NCBI RefSeq assembly: GCF_020520425.1
Contig: NC_079490.1
Location: 4,650,001-4,714,000 of the forward strand
Origin: Spinacia oleracea
Taxonomy: Eukaryota > Streptophyta > Magnoliopsida > Caryophyllales > Amaranthaceae
DNA: 64,000 bases
Direction: 5' to 3'
In this document: one piece after another, positions 35,201 to 47,654 of the stretch
Layout: each line of letters opens with the position of its first letter
How positions within the stretch are numbered: position 1 is the first letter of the stretch
Notes under the pieces: generated by a model
Told to the model about the DNA's origin: nothing
The model's database searches: none
The model's input: only the letters and a program-made list of their open reading frames with translations
Made by a program: the position numbers and the translations under genes

Positions 35201-35994
35201 GATTAGATGACAAACTTCTCTTAGTAGACATTGAGTTATTAGAGAGCAAACTTCATTTCTCTTTGAGAAACCTCCCGAAAGCCAAGGCTGCCCTAACTGC
35301 AGCTAGAACAGCAGCCAACGCCATATACGTGCCGCCAGCTCAGCAGGGGACAATCGACCTGCAAAGTGGGATACTTCATGCCGAGGAAAAAGACTATAAA
35401 ACTGGATACAGTTACTTCTATGAAGCTTTTGAGGCCTTCAATGCTCTTGAAGATCCAAGAGCAGTATACAGTCTGAAATACATGCTTTTGTGCAAAGTCA
35501 TGGTGAATCAAGCTGATGATGTTGCTGGAATCATATCTTCGAAAGCAGGGTTGCAGTACTTAGGCCCGGATCTTGATGCCATGAAAGCTATTGCTGATGC
35601 TTATTCGAAGCGTTCTCTGAAACTCTTTGAGGCTTCATTAGTGAACTTTAAGGCTCAATTGCAAGAAGATCCGATTATTCACAGGCATTTATCATCTTTA
35701 TATGATACTCTGTTGGAGCAGAATCTTTGCAGATTGATTGAGCCGTTTTCAAAGGTTGAGATCTCCCACATTGCAGAACTGATCGAACTCCCCGTTGATC
35801 ACGTGGAGAGGAAATTGTCTCAGATGATTTTGGATAAGAAATTTGCAGGGACTCTTGATCAAGGTGCAGGTTGCCTCATTATCTTTGATGATCACAAAAC
35901 TGAGGATATATATGAAGCTACACTGGATACCATTTCGAATGTTGCGAAGGTTGTTGATAGCCTCTTTGTCAGATCTGCTAAGATTATGGCTTAA
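32277..35994 (+). CDS. RPN6: 26S proteasome non-ATPase subunit RPN6/PSMD11
   Basis: The coding exon is 34729-35994 (421 residues, uninterrupted). The start given here includes a CT-rich leader exon (about 32277-32455) joined over a 2.2-kb 5'UTR intron (donor GG|GTAATT at 32456, acceptor TTCACAG ending at 34700); this leader is inferred. RPN6 is a lid subunit that braces the 19S lid to the 20S core in cytosol and nucleus. Landmarks: TTDSLAQALEA at the start, TPR-like helices with KEQAITKLTDYLR and EARLAALLMETKEFPEALSLL, the highly conserved KLHFSLRNLPKAKAALTAAR and YVPPAQQGTIDLQSGI, then the C-terminal PCI domain (about residues 225-395) with LCRLIEPFSKVEI and LDQGAGCLIIF, ending VRSAKIMA. Length matches plant RPN6 (about 420). 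It was first considered as eIF3m, another PCI protein, but these motifs are RPN6-specific. Confidence 0.95.
32930..33670 (+). repeat. Duplicated blocks in the RPN6 leader intron
   Basis: A block with GTAGATTCGTAGTTGCTGA and GGCAGCGACTTTGGATTAAG occurs at about 32970-33180 and 33245-33430. A block beginning GAGAACTTACACAAGTTCAA occurs three times (about 33128, 33402 and 33550), followed twice by TTGAAGCTAAT-TCACCATCTTGCATCC. These are local tandem duplications; no coding role is seen. Confidence 0.8.
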
Positions 35995-36390
35995 GGGTAC
36001 GAGCATTAATGTGCCTGTTTTGTTTCCGTATAAAATGAACCGTTACCTTGAAAAGTTGTAGAAACTGATACCGATTCTGTTTTTGAATATTGTCTCGGAT
36101 CTAACTGATACCGATTTTTACCAGTTGTTGTCTACTACAGAATCTGAAGAGTTGCTTTTGTGTTATATTTTTCAGGTGTTGTGACTTGTGACTTGTGACT
36201 GCCTGACTGGTATGCTGATATGCATAGTGGCATATCAGTAAATATCACAAATGATTTCAATTGTTGTTTAGTAGGAAAATTCAGGCTTCTGTTTTGGATT
36301 TTGTCATTTCAATTTCACTAAACCATGATTCTTTATTCTGAGACATTTGAGGTTCAGAATTTCAGATCCTATATTCATGTTTCACGTTTT

Positions 36391-36529
36391 ACACATATAG
36401 TTAGTGCCAATTATATCATTGCAGAGGGGGCCCTAATCAACACTAAGCTTGGACTTAGTGTCAACAAAAGTCATCATAGGTTTACAAGTCCTCACACTAA
36501 ACCTAATTGGTTGCACTAACTATATGTGT
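36391..36529. mobile_element. Small palindromic MITE 3' of RPN6
   Basis: Ends ACACATATAGTTAGTGCCAA and, inverted, ACACATATAGTTAGTGCAAC enclose about 139 bp with an inner ACACTAAG-CTTAGTGT hairpin. The downstream 36510-36640 carries a tandem duplication of CACTAACTATATGTG plus ATATGATTGTCATGAATCAT. Confidence 0.65.
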
Positions 36530-36649
36530 TATATGATTGTCATGAATCATATGTTATCATTGGCACTAACTATATGTCACTAACTATATGTGTGTAATAT
36601 GATTGTCATGAATCATATGTTATCATGACGCGATATGAGACTTCGATAT

Positions 36650-39341
36650 TACTTAGGATGATAGCGTGACAATGACGTGGGCATTAAATTCGGTTGTTCA
36701 AATCGAACTACTTTACAGTACACAAGTCGGTGGCGGGAATTTAAAAATATGCAGTATATGTTGAAAACAAATGTGTTTTCATAATTAGTAGGGTATATAA
36801 ACAACCATATCATGGTTTCCTGGTTTTTTTTTTTTTTGTTGAGTCTCAATATTACATATTTACTCCATTAATCAACATCATCAATATCTTATGAGATTTT
36901 TGGTTGCATTTATGAATAATGAACCGTAATTCTTTCGATGATAATTTGTTTTTATATTATTGACAGTGATTTAGACGAGATTCGATTGCAATAAACGTAA
37001 ATTATGAAACTAATAGGAAGGCAACAATGGTATTGAATGCAGTCAAGCAATTGCTTTTAAATTTGTTGTAAGAAAGTCCATACCTTCTGTTAAAATGTCC
37101 CTCTCAACATTCTGATACTATTCAGTAATTTCTCAGTTCAAAAACGATACTAACCAATAACGCTTTGACACGTGGGAATAATAATGCATAAAATAATCTA
37201 AAAACATGAAAAATAAAAAATAAAATAAAATTGAGAATATCTTGGAAACAAGAGACACGTGTACGTTTGTACACTGTAATAAAAAGCAGATTGTAAGAAT
37301 GAGGTCCGAATTCCCCGGTAGCCGGTCCAAACAGTCCCTTTAATTATCTTTTCCACTCGCCATTACAAGCTTCCACGTGTCCTTAGTTAAGCATAGTTAA
37401 ATGTAAACGTCAACCTTAAAAAGTGTTTAAAGTACTGTATTATACTCAAAGTCTCAAAGTGTTGTTAATTAAGTTCAGTCAATTGTTTGGTTCAAGAGGA
37501 ACTTTTGTCTCCCTCACTATACACTCTTTTGTTTTAAAAATAAAATAATAAGAAATACGGAGTAGATTTTTTTCAAAGCGGACGGTTATCTTACTCAAAC
37601 GTTTTATACAAACAACTGCTAAAAAAATCAATACGTCAAACTAGTTAATAAAATTAGTTAGTCAAATCAATTAATACACTACAAACAACTAGCAAACGAC
37701 TATTGGCTAACGTCTAATCGCTAATTGCGAAACATAACATGACCAAGAATATAAAAAGGTGTAATGAGCATAATCTGCCATAAATTCAGTATCTGATGGT
37801 TCCCGTTACGACATGAATTGGGGTATGAATTTATCCCTATGTAGTACATACGATGATAAGAAAACCAATGATATAAGTGTAATTTGATGATCACGCCATT
37901 TTATAAATTTTAGTGAAGTTAAGATACAAGGCTATGTCTTTTGCAGGACAACTAGTTATAAGAGTAGCTTATACGCTCTTTTGAGTCATTTCCCACGAGA
38001 AACGAACCACAATGATAAAGCTATTCTTAACTCATTCAAGGTTTGAATTGTCGTTTTTTTACAAACTATTTTAACTATTACAACTTTGGTGTAAAAAAAA
38101 AAAAAACTCTCACTTAATTAATTGAGTTATAACCGTATGCATATCTTATGTTGGATTATTATTGATGTCATTATGGTTTATTTCTTAACAATTACTTAAT
38201 CGAGTAGGTTTTATTTATCATATACCATAATCAGGGTTTTTGTTCGGGTGATACAAAAAGGAATAAAAGAAGTCGGAGTTACACAACATTTAAAACTTGC
38301 TTTATTTAAGCTTTCCTCATTTTCCAAAAAACTTGTAGTACTCCATATTTTAAAATTTAAATATCTTATGTTAGAATCTATACAAAACAACATCGACGCG
38401 TGTCTAAACACATCTTACATGTGACATGGTTTCACGAAAACAAACATGCACTCAGTTGGCGCATACATGAGTGTCACGACAAGTCGACACTGCTTTACCG
38501 GGCGCATGATGCGAAACGTTAAAATCTTCTGTAACTTCTTAACTCAAGTATCAAAACAACCCCAAAGTTCAGATTCTCAGATGTAAAAGCATTTTTAACC
38601 CTGTAATACAACCATAAATAGTGATTAACTATTTAACTTCATTAACCTACATTTATGTGCCATAAATTTTCTGTATTCTTCCAATTTATCAGAAATCTTC
38701 AAAAAAAGACAATCAATTCTCAACTTAATACAATTTTTTAAAATTCCATTTTTGGAAACTTTTATTTACCTACGAGTAAAAAAATAAAGTAAAAGTAAAA
38801 ATAAAAATAAAAATAAAAAATTAATTTGTACACAATGATGTAGCAAGCGATTTGATGATGGAAAAAGGTGGATGTCGACCGTCAACCAAACGCGTCCTTA
38901 CTATAAAAGTACACTCTACCTTAGCGCGTACAAACCACTCTCCAAATCTCGCGAGTAGGATAACCGTTTTTCGACAGAAATACTGAAATACGCGGGTAAA
39001 TAAACTAAAAATAAATTAAAAATTAACAGAAAATGAAAAAAAATTGACAGAAAATAAAAAACAAAAAATAGAAAAAAAAATGGTTGGTTTTTATTCTCCC
39101 CTTCCTTTTTCCCATTCACTCTGTGTTTTTGTGGAGGAGAGAGAACTAGATTTCCCCCCTTCACTTTCCTTTTTCTCTCCCCAAACAACTTTCTCTCTCC
39201 TCTAAATTTTGTAATAATTTGCATTTTTAATTCCAGAAAAAGAAATAAAAATTAAAAATTGAAAGCTGGGTAGTACGTAAAATTGAGAATTATGGGAGAA
39301 TGAATTATTAATTATTAGGGAGGAGTTTAGTTTTTGTTGTG
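36650..39341. other. Intergenic region and ZFN promoter
   Basis: No gene seen across about 2.7 kb. It is AT-rich; 38780-38820 has AAAAT repeats. The segment 39095-39210 is CT/GA-rich, a common plant leader signature for the gene that follows. The 102-codon minus frame at 38916-39224 is a translation of this low-complexity DNA. Confidence 0.5.
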
Positions 39342-39448
39342 ATGTTGTTGTTGATGATGATGATGATGTCATAATTTGAATGGAGTTTATGTTAAAACGA
39401 TGGCGTTTCGAGATGTTGGTGATGATGATGATGATGCAGCTGCTGTAA
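39342..39448 (+). promoter_or_regulatory. Two upstream ORFs before the ZFN start
   Basis: uORF1 (39342-39374) is ten codons (MLLLMMMMMS) then TAA, made from a TGATGA repeat. uORF2 starts at the ATG at 39380, overlaps the main start at 39400 in another frame and ends TAA at 39446-39448. If transcription starts upstream of 39342, both would precede or overlap the main start and could reduce its use. The transcript start is unknown. Confidence 0.5.
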
Positions 39449-42400
39449 TTCCCATTTCTGGATCATCCTCTCTTTTAGATGAAGGTTATTAATTTCCCTC
39501 TTTTTTCTTTTCCTTTGTTAATTAAATGCATTTTGTACCCATTTTTCTTTTGGAAATTCTCAAATGCTGTACAATATTATTGGTAATTATAAAATTTGTA
39601 GTTATGCATTAATTTTTTTTTCTTGGATTTTTTTTTAATTTAATTTTTTACATATTTACCAGTTTTAAGCATTTGGGTTTGATCGGAATATTCCATTCTG
39701 AACCCCTTTTTTTAATTTTATAAAATTTAATTTTGGGGTTTTTGATATTTTAATTTTTTTTTCTCAGTAATTATTAGCTTGAGCAATTTGGGACATTGGG
39801 TTTGATATTTTTCAAAATAAATAAAATAAAAATAAATTATTGTGAAAATTGGGGGTTTTTTAATTTATATTTTGGGGTTGCGGAGAATTGAAGCCACTAG
39901 ATATTCTTTATGCAATAAGAGTCACTAGAAATGAAGTACTTTTGATATCATGAAAAATGTGGATGGTATTTTTGATAATATTTCTTAAAAATGTAAATGT
40001 AATGTAAATTAAATGCATTTGTCTATCTTGATCATACTTCATTCAATCATCTGTTGATGTTTAGCTTTGATAGATTGAAAAAAAAAACTTGTAAGTTGGA
40101 AGAAATTTTGATGGAAACCCTTTATGTTTCTCACATTCCAATGGAAATTAGAGGTTGGTTATGGATTATAATCATGTAAACATAACATATATTGTCCTGA
40201 AAACTCGAGGCGTTTGTATTGGATGCTTTGTATGTCCTGCACCTATGATTAGCTTCTTCTTAGGGTGGTTCAAGTTAAACTTTCTGTTTTTGGTTCAATG
40301 TGAAGTATGTATAATGTGAAATATGTATACCGGTTGTTTTTCGCTGCATCACTTTAGCAATATGGTATCTTGGTTTCGTTATATAGATGGAATTTGCTAA
40401 AGTCTATGTGAAAATTTTCATAATTGTTTTGTTGAATTTCTTATGTGAATTACTTTTCTTTACCTCAGATTCAATGTGGCCAGTAAATATTAGGACAACT
40501 GAAGCAATGGATGCTGGAATTTATCCACCGGGTCCGTACCCTGAGCGTGAAGGGGAACCAGATTGTTCCTTTTATCTCAGAACAGGACTTTGTAGATTTG
40601 GTTCGACATGCCGCTTCAATCATCCTTCGAATAGGAAGCTAGTAAGTTCTGGCACCCAGTGTTTGAAGCATCAGATGCCAACATGGAAAATCTTTCGATT
40701 TTATTTGTCTCTTACTTTCCATTTCGTTCACGTTGATATCATAGGCATTCTAGCATGTGAAATTAATGAAAAAAAAGGTTGTTAAACAAGATCACAAGAA
40801 TAACTTTATCAAGATTTCTGTGTAGATTCTGCTGGGACAAAATCATGATTCCTAAAGTTAGGTGTTAAATTTTGTTTCCTCATATACAGACTTAAGAGTT
40901 TGTTTTTTCATTATCATGTTGCATACAAATGCAAAAGGGTGTATGTATATAATCTTGTGTAGGAAGTTGTATTTATTAGAGAAGAAAAGCAGTAGGGTAG
41001 AATATTTTTTACTTTGCATCTTCTTCCACCACATACTCTAATATGCCGAATTAATCTCTTCAACTACAAGTCCTTTCCTTTCTTTTGTGATCTAATCTGA
41101 TCTGATATCTCTATTCTGGATTGCCAAATCCGCACTTCAAGTTCGTCCTGAAAGTAAGTGTCTTTACTTCACAATGGCATAGTTTTGTTAGGAAATTGCG
41201 CTGAAGAAGTTACTACAAGTATTTTTTTTTGTTTTTTGTTTTTGATAGCTTCTTTTTTTCATACTTGTCTTAGTTTTGTAAGGATGTCTGTTTGATGAAT
41301 TTGATAGATGCTATTGTACCACAGGCTCTTGCCACTGCAAGAATGAAAGGGGAGTTTCCAGAAAGGACCGGCCAACCTGAATGCCAGGCATGAATTTGTC
41401 TCCCATTTGTTCTGTACTGTTTATTTATTTACTTGTCATTTTGAAAAGGAAACTCGTTCGTTGTTGTGAGTTACTGTTGTTGTTGCGTGTAAAGAAGCGT
41501 GAAATCCCTAACATTTATAGAAATGTCTAGGCTTGTTTATCTAATCTGTTAGCAATGCAGTTGAGCTTTCTTACCTGACGTTCTCATATTCAGGAAACTC
41601 AGTTAATTCAGGGGCCAATAATGCTTGTTACGTTTCTTGTTTGGCAATCCATAACATTTCGAAATGAAACTTAACTTTAATTTGGACTGAATGTGTGTTG
41701 CAGCTGGCCACTTCAATAAATGAGATAGCAGCTTCTAAATGAGATGTTTTCAAGATTGACTTTTTGTCAAAAGCTGCAACTGAAAAGCACTTTTTATGTT
41801 CTTAGCGAGTTGACTTAAAGTTTGTGTGTGGTTAGTTTAGAATTTTGTTTAAGGAGTTCATATGCTTAGGATTGATGAGGTCTAGCCACTTAAATAATTT
41901 CCTCAATTAAGAAGGATCCGCACTTGTCAAAAAGAGAAAATTAAGTGTCATAGATATATGGTGAATGAAAAAGTAAGTAAAAATGAAGAGAAATCCCTGT
42001 TATCTGAAAACTTGATGGTCTCCAGAGGTCTAGGAAATATTGTCTCGGCATAGTCTTCGCTCATTGGAGCGGATTGGAAGAGTTCAATATGATGATTAGA
42101 TCAATTCTTGAGTGATTGTTCTGTTTGGATATTTTAGATTGTGATCCATTTTTCATGAATACAGTACACCTGTTTATGGCTTTGGATTACTTGATATATC
42201 TTTCATATGCATAGCTCTTTTGTTCTTTCTTAGGCATGTAACACTCAACACAAGTTTCTTGATAAAAAATATTTTTGTGACATTCTATTCATTGAAAAAC
42301 CTTAGAGGAATATAAATTTTGAGCACAGAGATGTCCGAACAAGGGATATCTAAGAAAGGGGAGGAACTCTGTAAGTTGTCCTGCATGCTGTCTCCCAAAT

Positions 42401-45400
42401 CAATTACTTTCAGGGACATTGTAAGACCAAAATTTCCCTTTTCTCCTGAAAAGTGGAGAACTGTATACGATTTCTTGATTTTAGCAGAGAAGAATTACGA
42501 GCTAAAGTACTAGTGTGAAGGTGGACCGTAGTGTTCGACATTTGTTTGCTTTGAAAGTTGAAATGAAAGCTCTTTCTTCTTTCTCTAGTTCATTCACTTA
42601 TAAAAGTTTAAGTAATCCCTAGGGCGTTTTTTGTAACGATTCTTTCTATTAATTTTTTACGTGGTTTCCACCTCAACTTCTCAGTACTTCTTGAAGACCG
42701 GAACCTGCAAGTTCGGAGCAACGTGTAAGTTCAATCATCCTAAAGACAAAGCTGGGATTGCTGGAAGAGTGCCAGTAAATGTTTTAGGCTATCCACTCCG
42801 CCCGGTAAAACTTATTCCTTAGACTTCATTTTTATGAATTGATTTTTTATGAAATGAAACTTACATAAAAAATAGTTTTCACATCATTTTTTTTTTTTTT
42901 CAACAGAACGAGCCCGAGTGTGCATATTATTTAAGAACCGGACAATGTAAATTCGGGAGCACATGCAAGTTCCACCACCCTCAGCCATCCGCTTCTTTCC
43001 GTGGTTCTTCCGTGTATCCACCTGTCCAGTCTCCAACAACTCCCGGTCAGCAATCATATCCCGGCGGATTAACAAATTGGCCTTTGACAAGAGCCTCGAT
43101 TATTCCTAGTCCACGTTGGCAAGGTCCTTCAAGTTACACACCTTTGATTCTTCCACAAGGAGTGGTTTCAGTCCCAGGATGGAATGCCTATATGGTACTA
43201 ATCTACTATCCCTTTCTATTAGTAGTTGATTAGTAAAATAATTACTACATCCGTTTCAATAAAATGATCTTTATAGTTTCTGTTTTAGTCCGTTTCATAA
43301 TGTTCTTTACATTTTGCTTTATTTTGTTCTAAGGATATGAAAATTTACTGTTGTTCCCTTCTTACCCCACAACAATTTACAACTCTCCACTTAATTTCTC
43401 TTATTTTATTCATTTTTTTCTTACATACAACCACCTTTTTACCGATTTATCTTATTTTATCCATCTTATTATACTCATCCACATTTTTACACACTATTCC
43501 TCTTTTGTCTTAATATTTATGCAAATAGTAACCGTAAAGATCATTTTGAAACGGAGTTAGTATAATGGAAGATAACATACTTTACTTTCGATAGTTGGCA
43601 TTAATAAAAGAAAGGTTCCTATAATAAATATTCAGGGATTTTAAGTTTTTTAGTTCGTTGCTAATGGTTGTTTAGTGATAGCCTCTTGTTTCCCTGAATA
43701 AGAAATATACTCCGTATTTTTTTTAGCTTTTTATGCACGTTTAAGCTTAAATATATTTACCACAGAGGACATGTTTGAATGTTTGAACTAGTGACAGAAT
43801 TCTTTAGCATATTTGTTTTACACCTCTCAAACATTTTATTTGTAACTAGGGTCAAATGGGGTCAGCGTCCGCTGACGGACAGCAACAAACGGCAGGAAAC
43901 AGTCCTGGCTACGGAACTGCACGGCAAAGCGAATCTGCAATTTCTGCTTCACCGGGGGCATATTCGTCATATCGCTCTGGCTCTATCCCTATGGGCTATT
44001 ACGCACTTCAGAGGGATAATGTTTTCCCTGAGAGACCCGGGCAACCTGAATGTCAATATTACATGAAGACCGGTGATTGTAAGTTTGGCGCGGTTTGTCG
44101 GTTCCATCATCCTAGAGAAAGACTAGTTCCGGCTCCTGATTGCCTCTTGAGTGCTTTAGGCTTGCCATTGCGTCCGGTAGGTTCTCGCTTCTTCTAAGTT
44201 TATTTTTGTTTCAAGTTTCATGCTTCATGTTCATTACTCATGTTTGATATGATCATTTGTGATATGATCTTGTTACTCATGTTTGATATGATCATGTTAG
44301 CCCTATGTTACTCATGTTTGATATGATCATGTTTGATATGATCATGTTAGCCCTATGTTACTCATGTTTAATACGATCATTTGTTGTTTGATGAGTGCGT
44401 ATTTGGCGTGTCTCACATTGTATCTCTGCTTTTTGAAGTGTCCTCAAATTTATCTGATTCCCAATATCTTGATGTCTTAATTTCTAAATACTTGTTTAGA
44501 TATCCACCATTAAGATTATGAGTTCTGTTCAGCATCTTTGGAGTTGCTTTTTTATTTTCTTGTGGGTAATATTTAAGCCTTCTATTACTCTTAGATAAGG
44601 ATAAATCAATAACAACAATATGTTTATATGAGAGTGGGTATGGCCTCTGTTACCTAGACTCTTCATTTTACTTCAAATATCCGTGCCAGATCCTCGACAC
44701 TCGAACATGGGTATGGACACTTTGACACTTCATTTTGGACCAAAATCATGCAATATTTTCACAAAATACACGTGTCAGACACTTGGACTAGTACCGAGTC
44801 CGGGTAACGTAGGACATGGTTCATGAGTCCAGAAAACACTTTGGCGATCACAAAACCATGAGAATTGACCGGACTCTTTTTGTTATGAGTGGCCAAAGAA
44901 AGTTATCAACCTTCTTTATATTTGCAAGAATAACCATTGACATAGATTGAAAGATACATTTCTTGCAACGAATCCTTGTTCAATGATTGTGCAGTCGGTA
45001 TCTCAAGATGTTTCATGTTCTACATTCGTGTCTCGTGAATACTTGTCCGTATTTGTTCGTTGTGTATGTTTGTGAAGTCATAAGGTTGAAATTCCTTATT
45101 TCTTTTCAGAAGTCATGTTCTTTTGCAGTGGAATATTACTTTTTTTTTTCCCTTTCTATTTGTTATTTTTGCAGTGAAATATCAGTGAAAGGTTAACATA
45201 TTTGAAGTTCTTTTAATTTACTGTTTTGCTCTCTGCAATTACCAATCTGAATTGTTAATCGTAACTATTGTCTAATAAATTTACAGGGAGAACCTTTGTG
45301 CATATTTTATTCACGATATGGTATATGCAAATTCGGCCCAAACTGCAAGTTCGATCACCCAATGGGAATATTTGCATACAATGTCTCTCCAACATCAACC

Positions 45401-45568
45401 GATGCCTCCGCTATGCGGCGTTACTTGGGATCATCTTCAGCAGCTGGTAGCTTAACATTGACGTCAGACGGGCTCGTTGAAACAGGCCCGGGAAAAGCCC
45501 GGAGGCTTTCATTGTCAGAATCGAGAGATATTCAGTCCGGTGATGATAATGTTGAGACTGATAGATAA
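39400..45568 (+). CDS. ZFN: CCCH zinc-finger protein, ZFN1-like (7 exons, 5 fingers)
   Basis: A nucleic-acid-binding protein of the plant ZFN family; RNA or DNA regulation is inferred from the family. Exons: 39400-39484, 40469-40641, 41325-41387, 42685-42804, 42907-43194, 43850-44176 and 45287-45568. Phases agree and the product is 445 residues. Five C-x8-C-x5-C-x3-H fingers occur at about residues 61-80, 106-125, 152-171, 311-330 and 357-376, in the 3+2 arrangement typical of ZFN1. Between them is a conserved linker with [23 protein letters not shown] and [20 protein letters not shown], and the tail has [12 protein letters not shown]. Exon 1 encodes a short acidic D-run from a GAT repeat and is the least certain part. 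Intron 3 begins with GC instead of GT (41388-41389). Intron 5 contains a Stowaway MITE. No disabling mutation seen. Confidence 0.92.
43245..43560. mobile_element. Stowaway-like MITE in ZFN intron 5
   Basis: Left end CTACATCCGTTTCAATAAAA and inverted right end CTAACTCCGTTTCAAAATGA, both leading into a GATCTTTA block, flanked by TA (43243-43244 and 43561-43562). 316 bp. Confidence 0.85.
44200..45286. other. ZFN intron 6 with a short tandem repeat
   Basis: The 1.1-kb intron starts with a cluster of ATGTTTGATATGATCATGTTAGCCCTATG-like units (about 44225-44390). No other gene inside. Confidence 0.6.
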
Positions 45569-46156
45569 AAAAAAAACGAAGCTTGGTTTGGTGGTGGGTT
45601 CGACTCCCCCTTTTTGCAATCTTTTGCAGCATAAAGAGGGAGTCTTTACCTGTAAATTCATTTCCCAATTTGCTGAAGATGTACAGCCTTTTCTTTCATG
45701 TTTTTAAGTTGATTATATAATTTATAATGTATTACAGCCCGAGAGTTTTGGCCCGTGCTTTTACTTAATTACTCCCCTCCTGTGCTGTATAAATCTGAAA
45801 TTATTGTCACATTTGGTAAAAACCAATGTGAACAATTAATCAGCTTCTTTGTTATGAAAAAAACAACCTTTGAAATTTCTGATGCAGATTTTCTGCAGTT
45901 TTTTTGCTGTAGATTTTACGCGTTATTCTGAATGCAACTGTGGTTCGTTGTTTGCAGGAACAAAACCGAGACAAGGGCAAATTATCGGTAAGTTTAAAAA
46001 AAATTCTGTATTACAATTCAGAACTAAATACTATAAGTCTGTAACAGACTAACAGGAACAGACTCATGGAACAGAACTACAGTTTCCTGTCTGTAACAAA
46101 AAATTAACGAATTGCTAACTGTAATGTAAGAACATGAAACAGAAATTAAGCTAAAA
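45569..46156. other. Convergent 3' regions of ZFN and the F-box gene
   Basis: About 590 bp shared by the 3' ends of two convergent genes. No independent gene supportable. Confidence 0.55.
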
Positions 46157-47395
46157 TTACTTAATCTTAAAAGGTTTCTTGATCAAATTCTTCAAGCAAG
46201 GACGAAGAGTGGTGGAGAACGAATTGAATCTGAGTTTTGTGCTACAACTGTAACCATAATTGCAGATCATGTCTAAATTACCGCGATTTTTGCCCTGTAA
46301 ACAATATCGAAAAATCAGACCATCAGAATTAGCAAAAATCAAATCCTTTCCCAATATAGTAAAGCTGTTTGTCCATGTTGATTTCTTGATCCCCAAGTCA
46401 TCCTCCATGTGTATGGTAAAAACCCGACTCCAAGAACTTGTTTTCTTCTCCTTAGTTGTTGTAGTACCCGTGTGGCCCGTATGGCCCGTGTTGTTTTCGA
46501 GCACCCATATCGTGATCACCATGTCCAAACACTTCACCAAACAGATGGACTCAAACCAGACATCCCCTTCTTTCTTCTCCCACCCGAACAAACGGAAGTA
46601 ACCGAGGTTTGACCCTTCATTCTCGCCACCTTCACGGTGTTTTTCGAGTGGCAATGGTAGAGTCCTCGAAGTTCCGTTCTTAACATCGTAATGAAACACG
46701 TACGGACTCAAAGATTCAGACAAAAAATACAACCCATCTTTGCAACAAACTTGTTCATCAAAACTCAAGTCACCTCCTCCCTCGAATCGAAGATTTTCCT
46801 GCACTCGAATCCAACCGCCTTCTTCGAACAAGAACACATCATACCCACTATTCCAATCATCGTCATCATGTAATGTGAAGAACAAGAGTGTATAATCTAA
46901 TGGGAATTTTTTTGGTACACCAAAAAAATTCCCACATAAAAATACAACCTTTATAACCCCATTTTCTCGAAAAAACTTGGCCAATTTCTTACTAGGTAAC
47001 TTAATAGGTAACCAAGTTCGCGTTACCGGGTTACACAAGAACAATTCCGTTGGCTTATTAGAATCAATAGTCCTACATAAAACTAAACCATTACTCGATG
47101 CAATGATACGTCCTTTTCTTGCTAAAAACTTAATGGATTTTTTAGGGATACCATTGTAAGAACGATTTTCGTGTAAGAAACAAAATTTTAGATTCTTAAC
47201 TCTTTCTCTTAGACTTGAATCTTCTTGTATGATCAATGATTCTTCTGTTCTCGAGGACGAGTTTCGACATTGTTTCTCGACGAACGGGGTTTCGGAGAGA
47301 AACTCCATTGATGATTTTGCAATGGTTGTGAGTTTGTACAAGGGTTTTGCGGGTAACCATGACATTATCTCATAGATTTCTCCATTGAAAGCCAT
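46157..47395 (-). CDS. F-box protein with C-terminal F-box-associated region
   Basis: 412 residues in one exon. F-box proteins recruit substrates to SCF ubiquitin ligases through SKP1. The N-terminus (GEIYEIMSWLPAKPLYKLTTIAKS, spanning about residues 5-30) is a divergent F-box with the LPAKxLxKL core, followed by IIASSNGLVLCR and ELFLCNPVTRTWLPIKLP, the usual start of the F-box-associated (FBA-like) region, then DVFLFEEGGW and CKDGLYFLSES. A GHTGHTGTTTTKEKK stretch is low-complexity. It is more diverged from the two F-box genes at 54.9 and 57.5 kb than these are from each other. The frame is intact. A 37-nt A run in mRNA sense directly precedes the start codon. Substrate unknown. Confidence 0.85.
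   Translation of the reverse strand: MAFNGEIYEIMSWLPAKPLYKLTTIAKSSMEFLSETPFVEKQCRNSSSRTEESLIIQEDSSLRERVKNLKFCFLHENRSYNGIPKKSIKFLARKGRIIASSNGLVLCRTIDSNKPTELFLCNPVTRTWLPIKLPSKKLAKFFRENGVIKVVFLCGNFFGVPKKFPLDYTLLFFTLHDDDDWNSGYDVFLFEEGGWIRVQENLRFEGGGDLSFDEQVCCKDGLYFLSESLSPYVFHYDVKNGTSRTLPLPLEKHREGGENEGSNLGYFRLFGWEKKEGDVWFESICLVKCLDMVITIWVLENNTGHTGHTGTTTTKEKKTSSWSRVFTIHMEDDLGIKKSTWTNSFTILGKDLIFANSDGLIFRYCLQGKNRGNLDMICNYGYSCSTKLRFNSFSTTLRPCLKNLIKKPFKIK

Positions 47396-47396
<1 letters not shown>

Positions 47397-47433
<37 letters not shown>
47397..47433 (-). repeat. 37-bp homopolymer (poly-A in mRNA sense) before the F-box start
   Basis: T37 on the plus strand, separated from the ATG by a single base. 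The homopolymer length may be affected by sequencing error. Confidence 0.85.
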
Positions 47434-47434
<1 letters not shown>

Positions 47435-47654
47435 ATGAACTTGATTAGCAAAGAAATTAGTCGTGAATAAGAAAAGAACTAGTAAGTAATTATATATAGG
47501 AAATAGGATTAGGAAATAGTAAGTATATTTATTTATTGTAAATAGGATTAGGAAATAGGATTTACGAGTGGTAATAAATTAATTACGTACAAATAAATAG
47601 TTGAGGTGGGGGTTAAGGTTAATTAGCAAGTAGGATTAGGAAACAAAACAACTT

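Noticed and set aside
34729-35994. Translation initiation factor eIF3m
   Set aside because: It is also a PCI-domain protein of similar length, but the YVPPAQQGTIDLQSGI, RNLPKAKAALTAAR and VRSAKIM motifs belong to RPN6.
38916-39224. 102-codon minus-strand frame upstream of ZFN
   Set aside because: Lies in low-complexity A/T and CT-rich leader DNA; poly-Phe and Lys stretches show it is chance.
40387-40785. 132-codon frame as a separate gene before ZFN
   Set aside because: It is ZFN exon 2 (40469-40641) with intron read-through on both sides.
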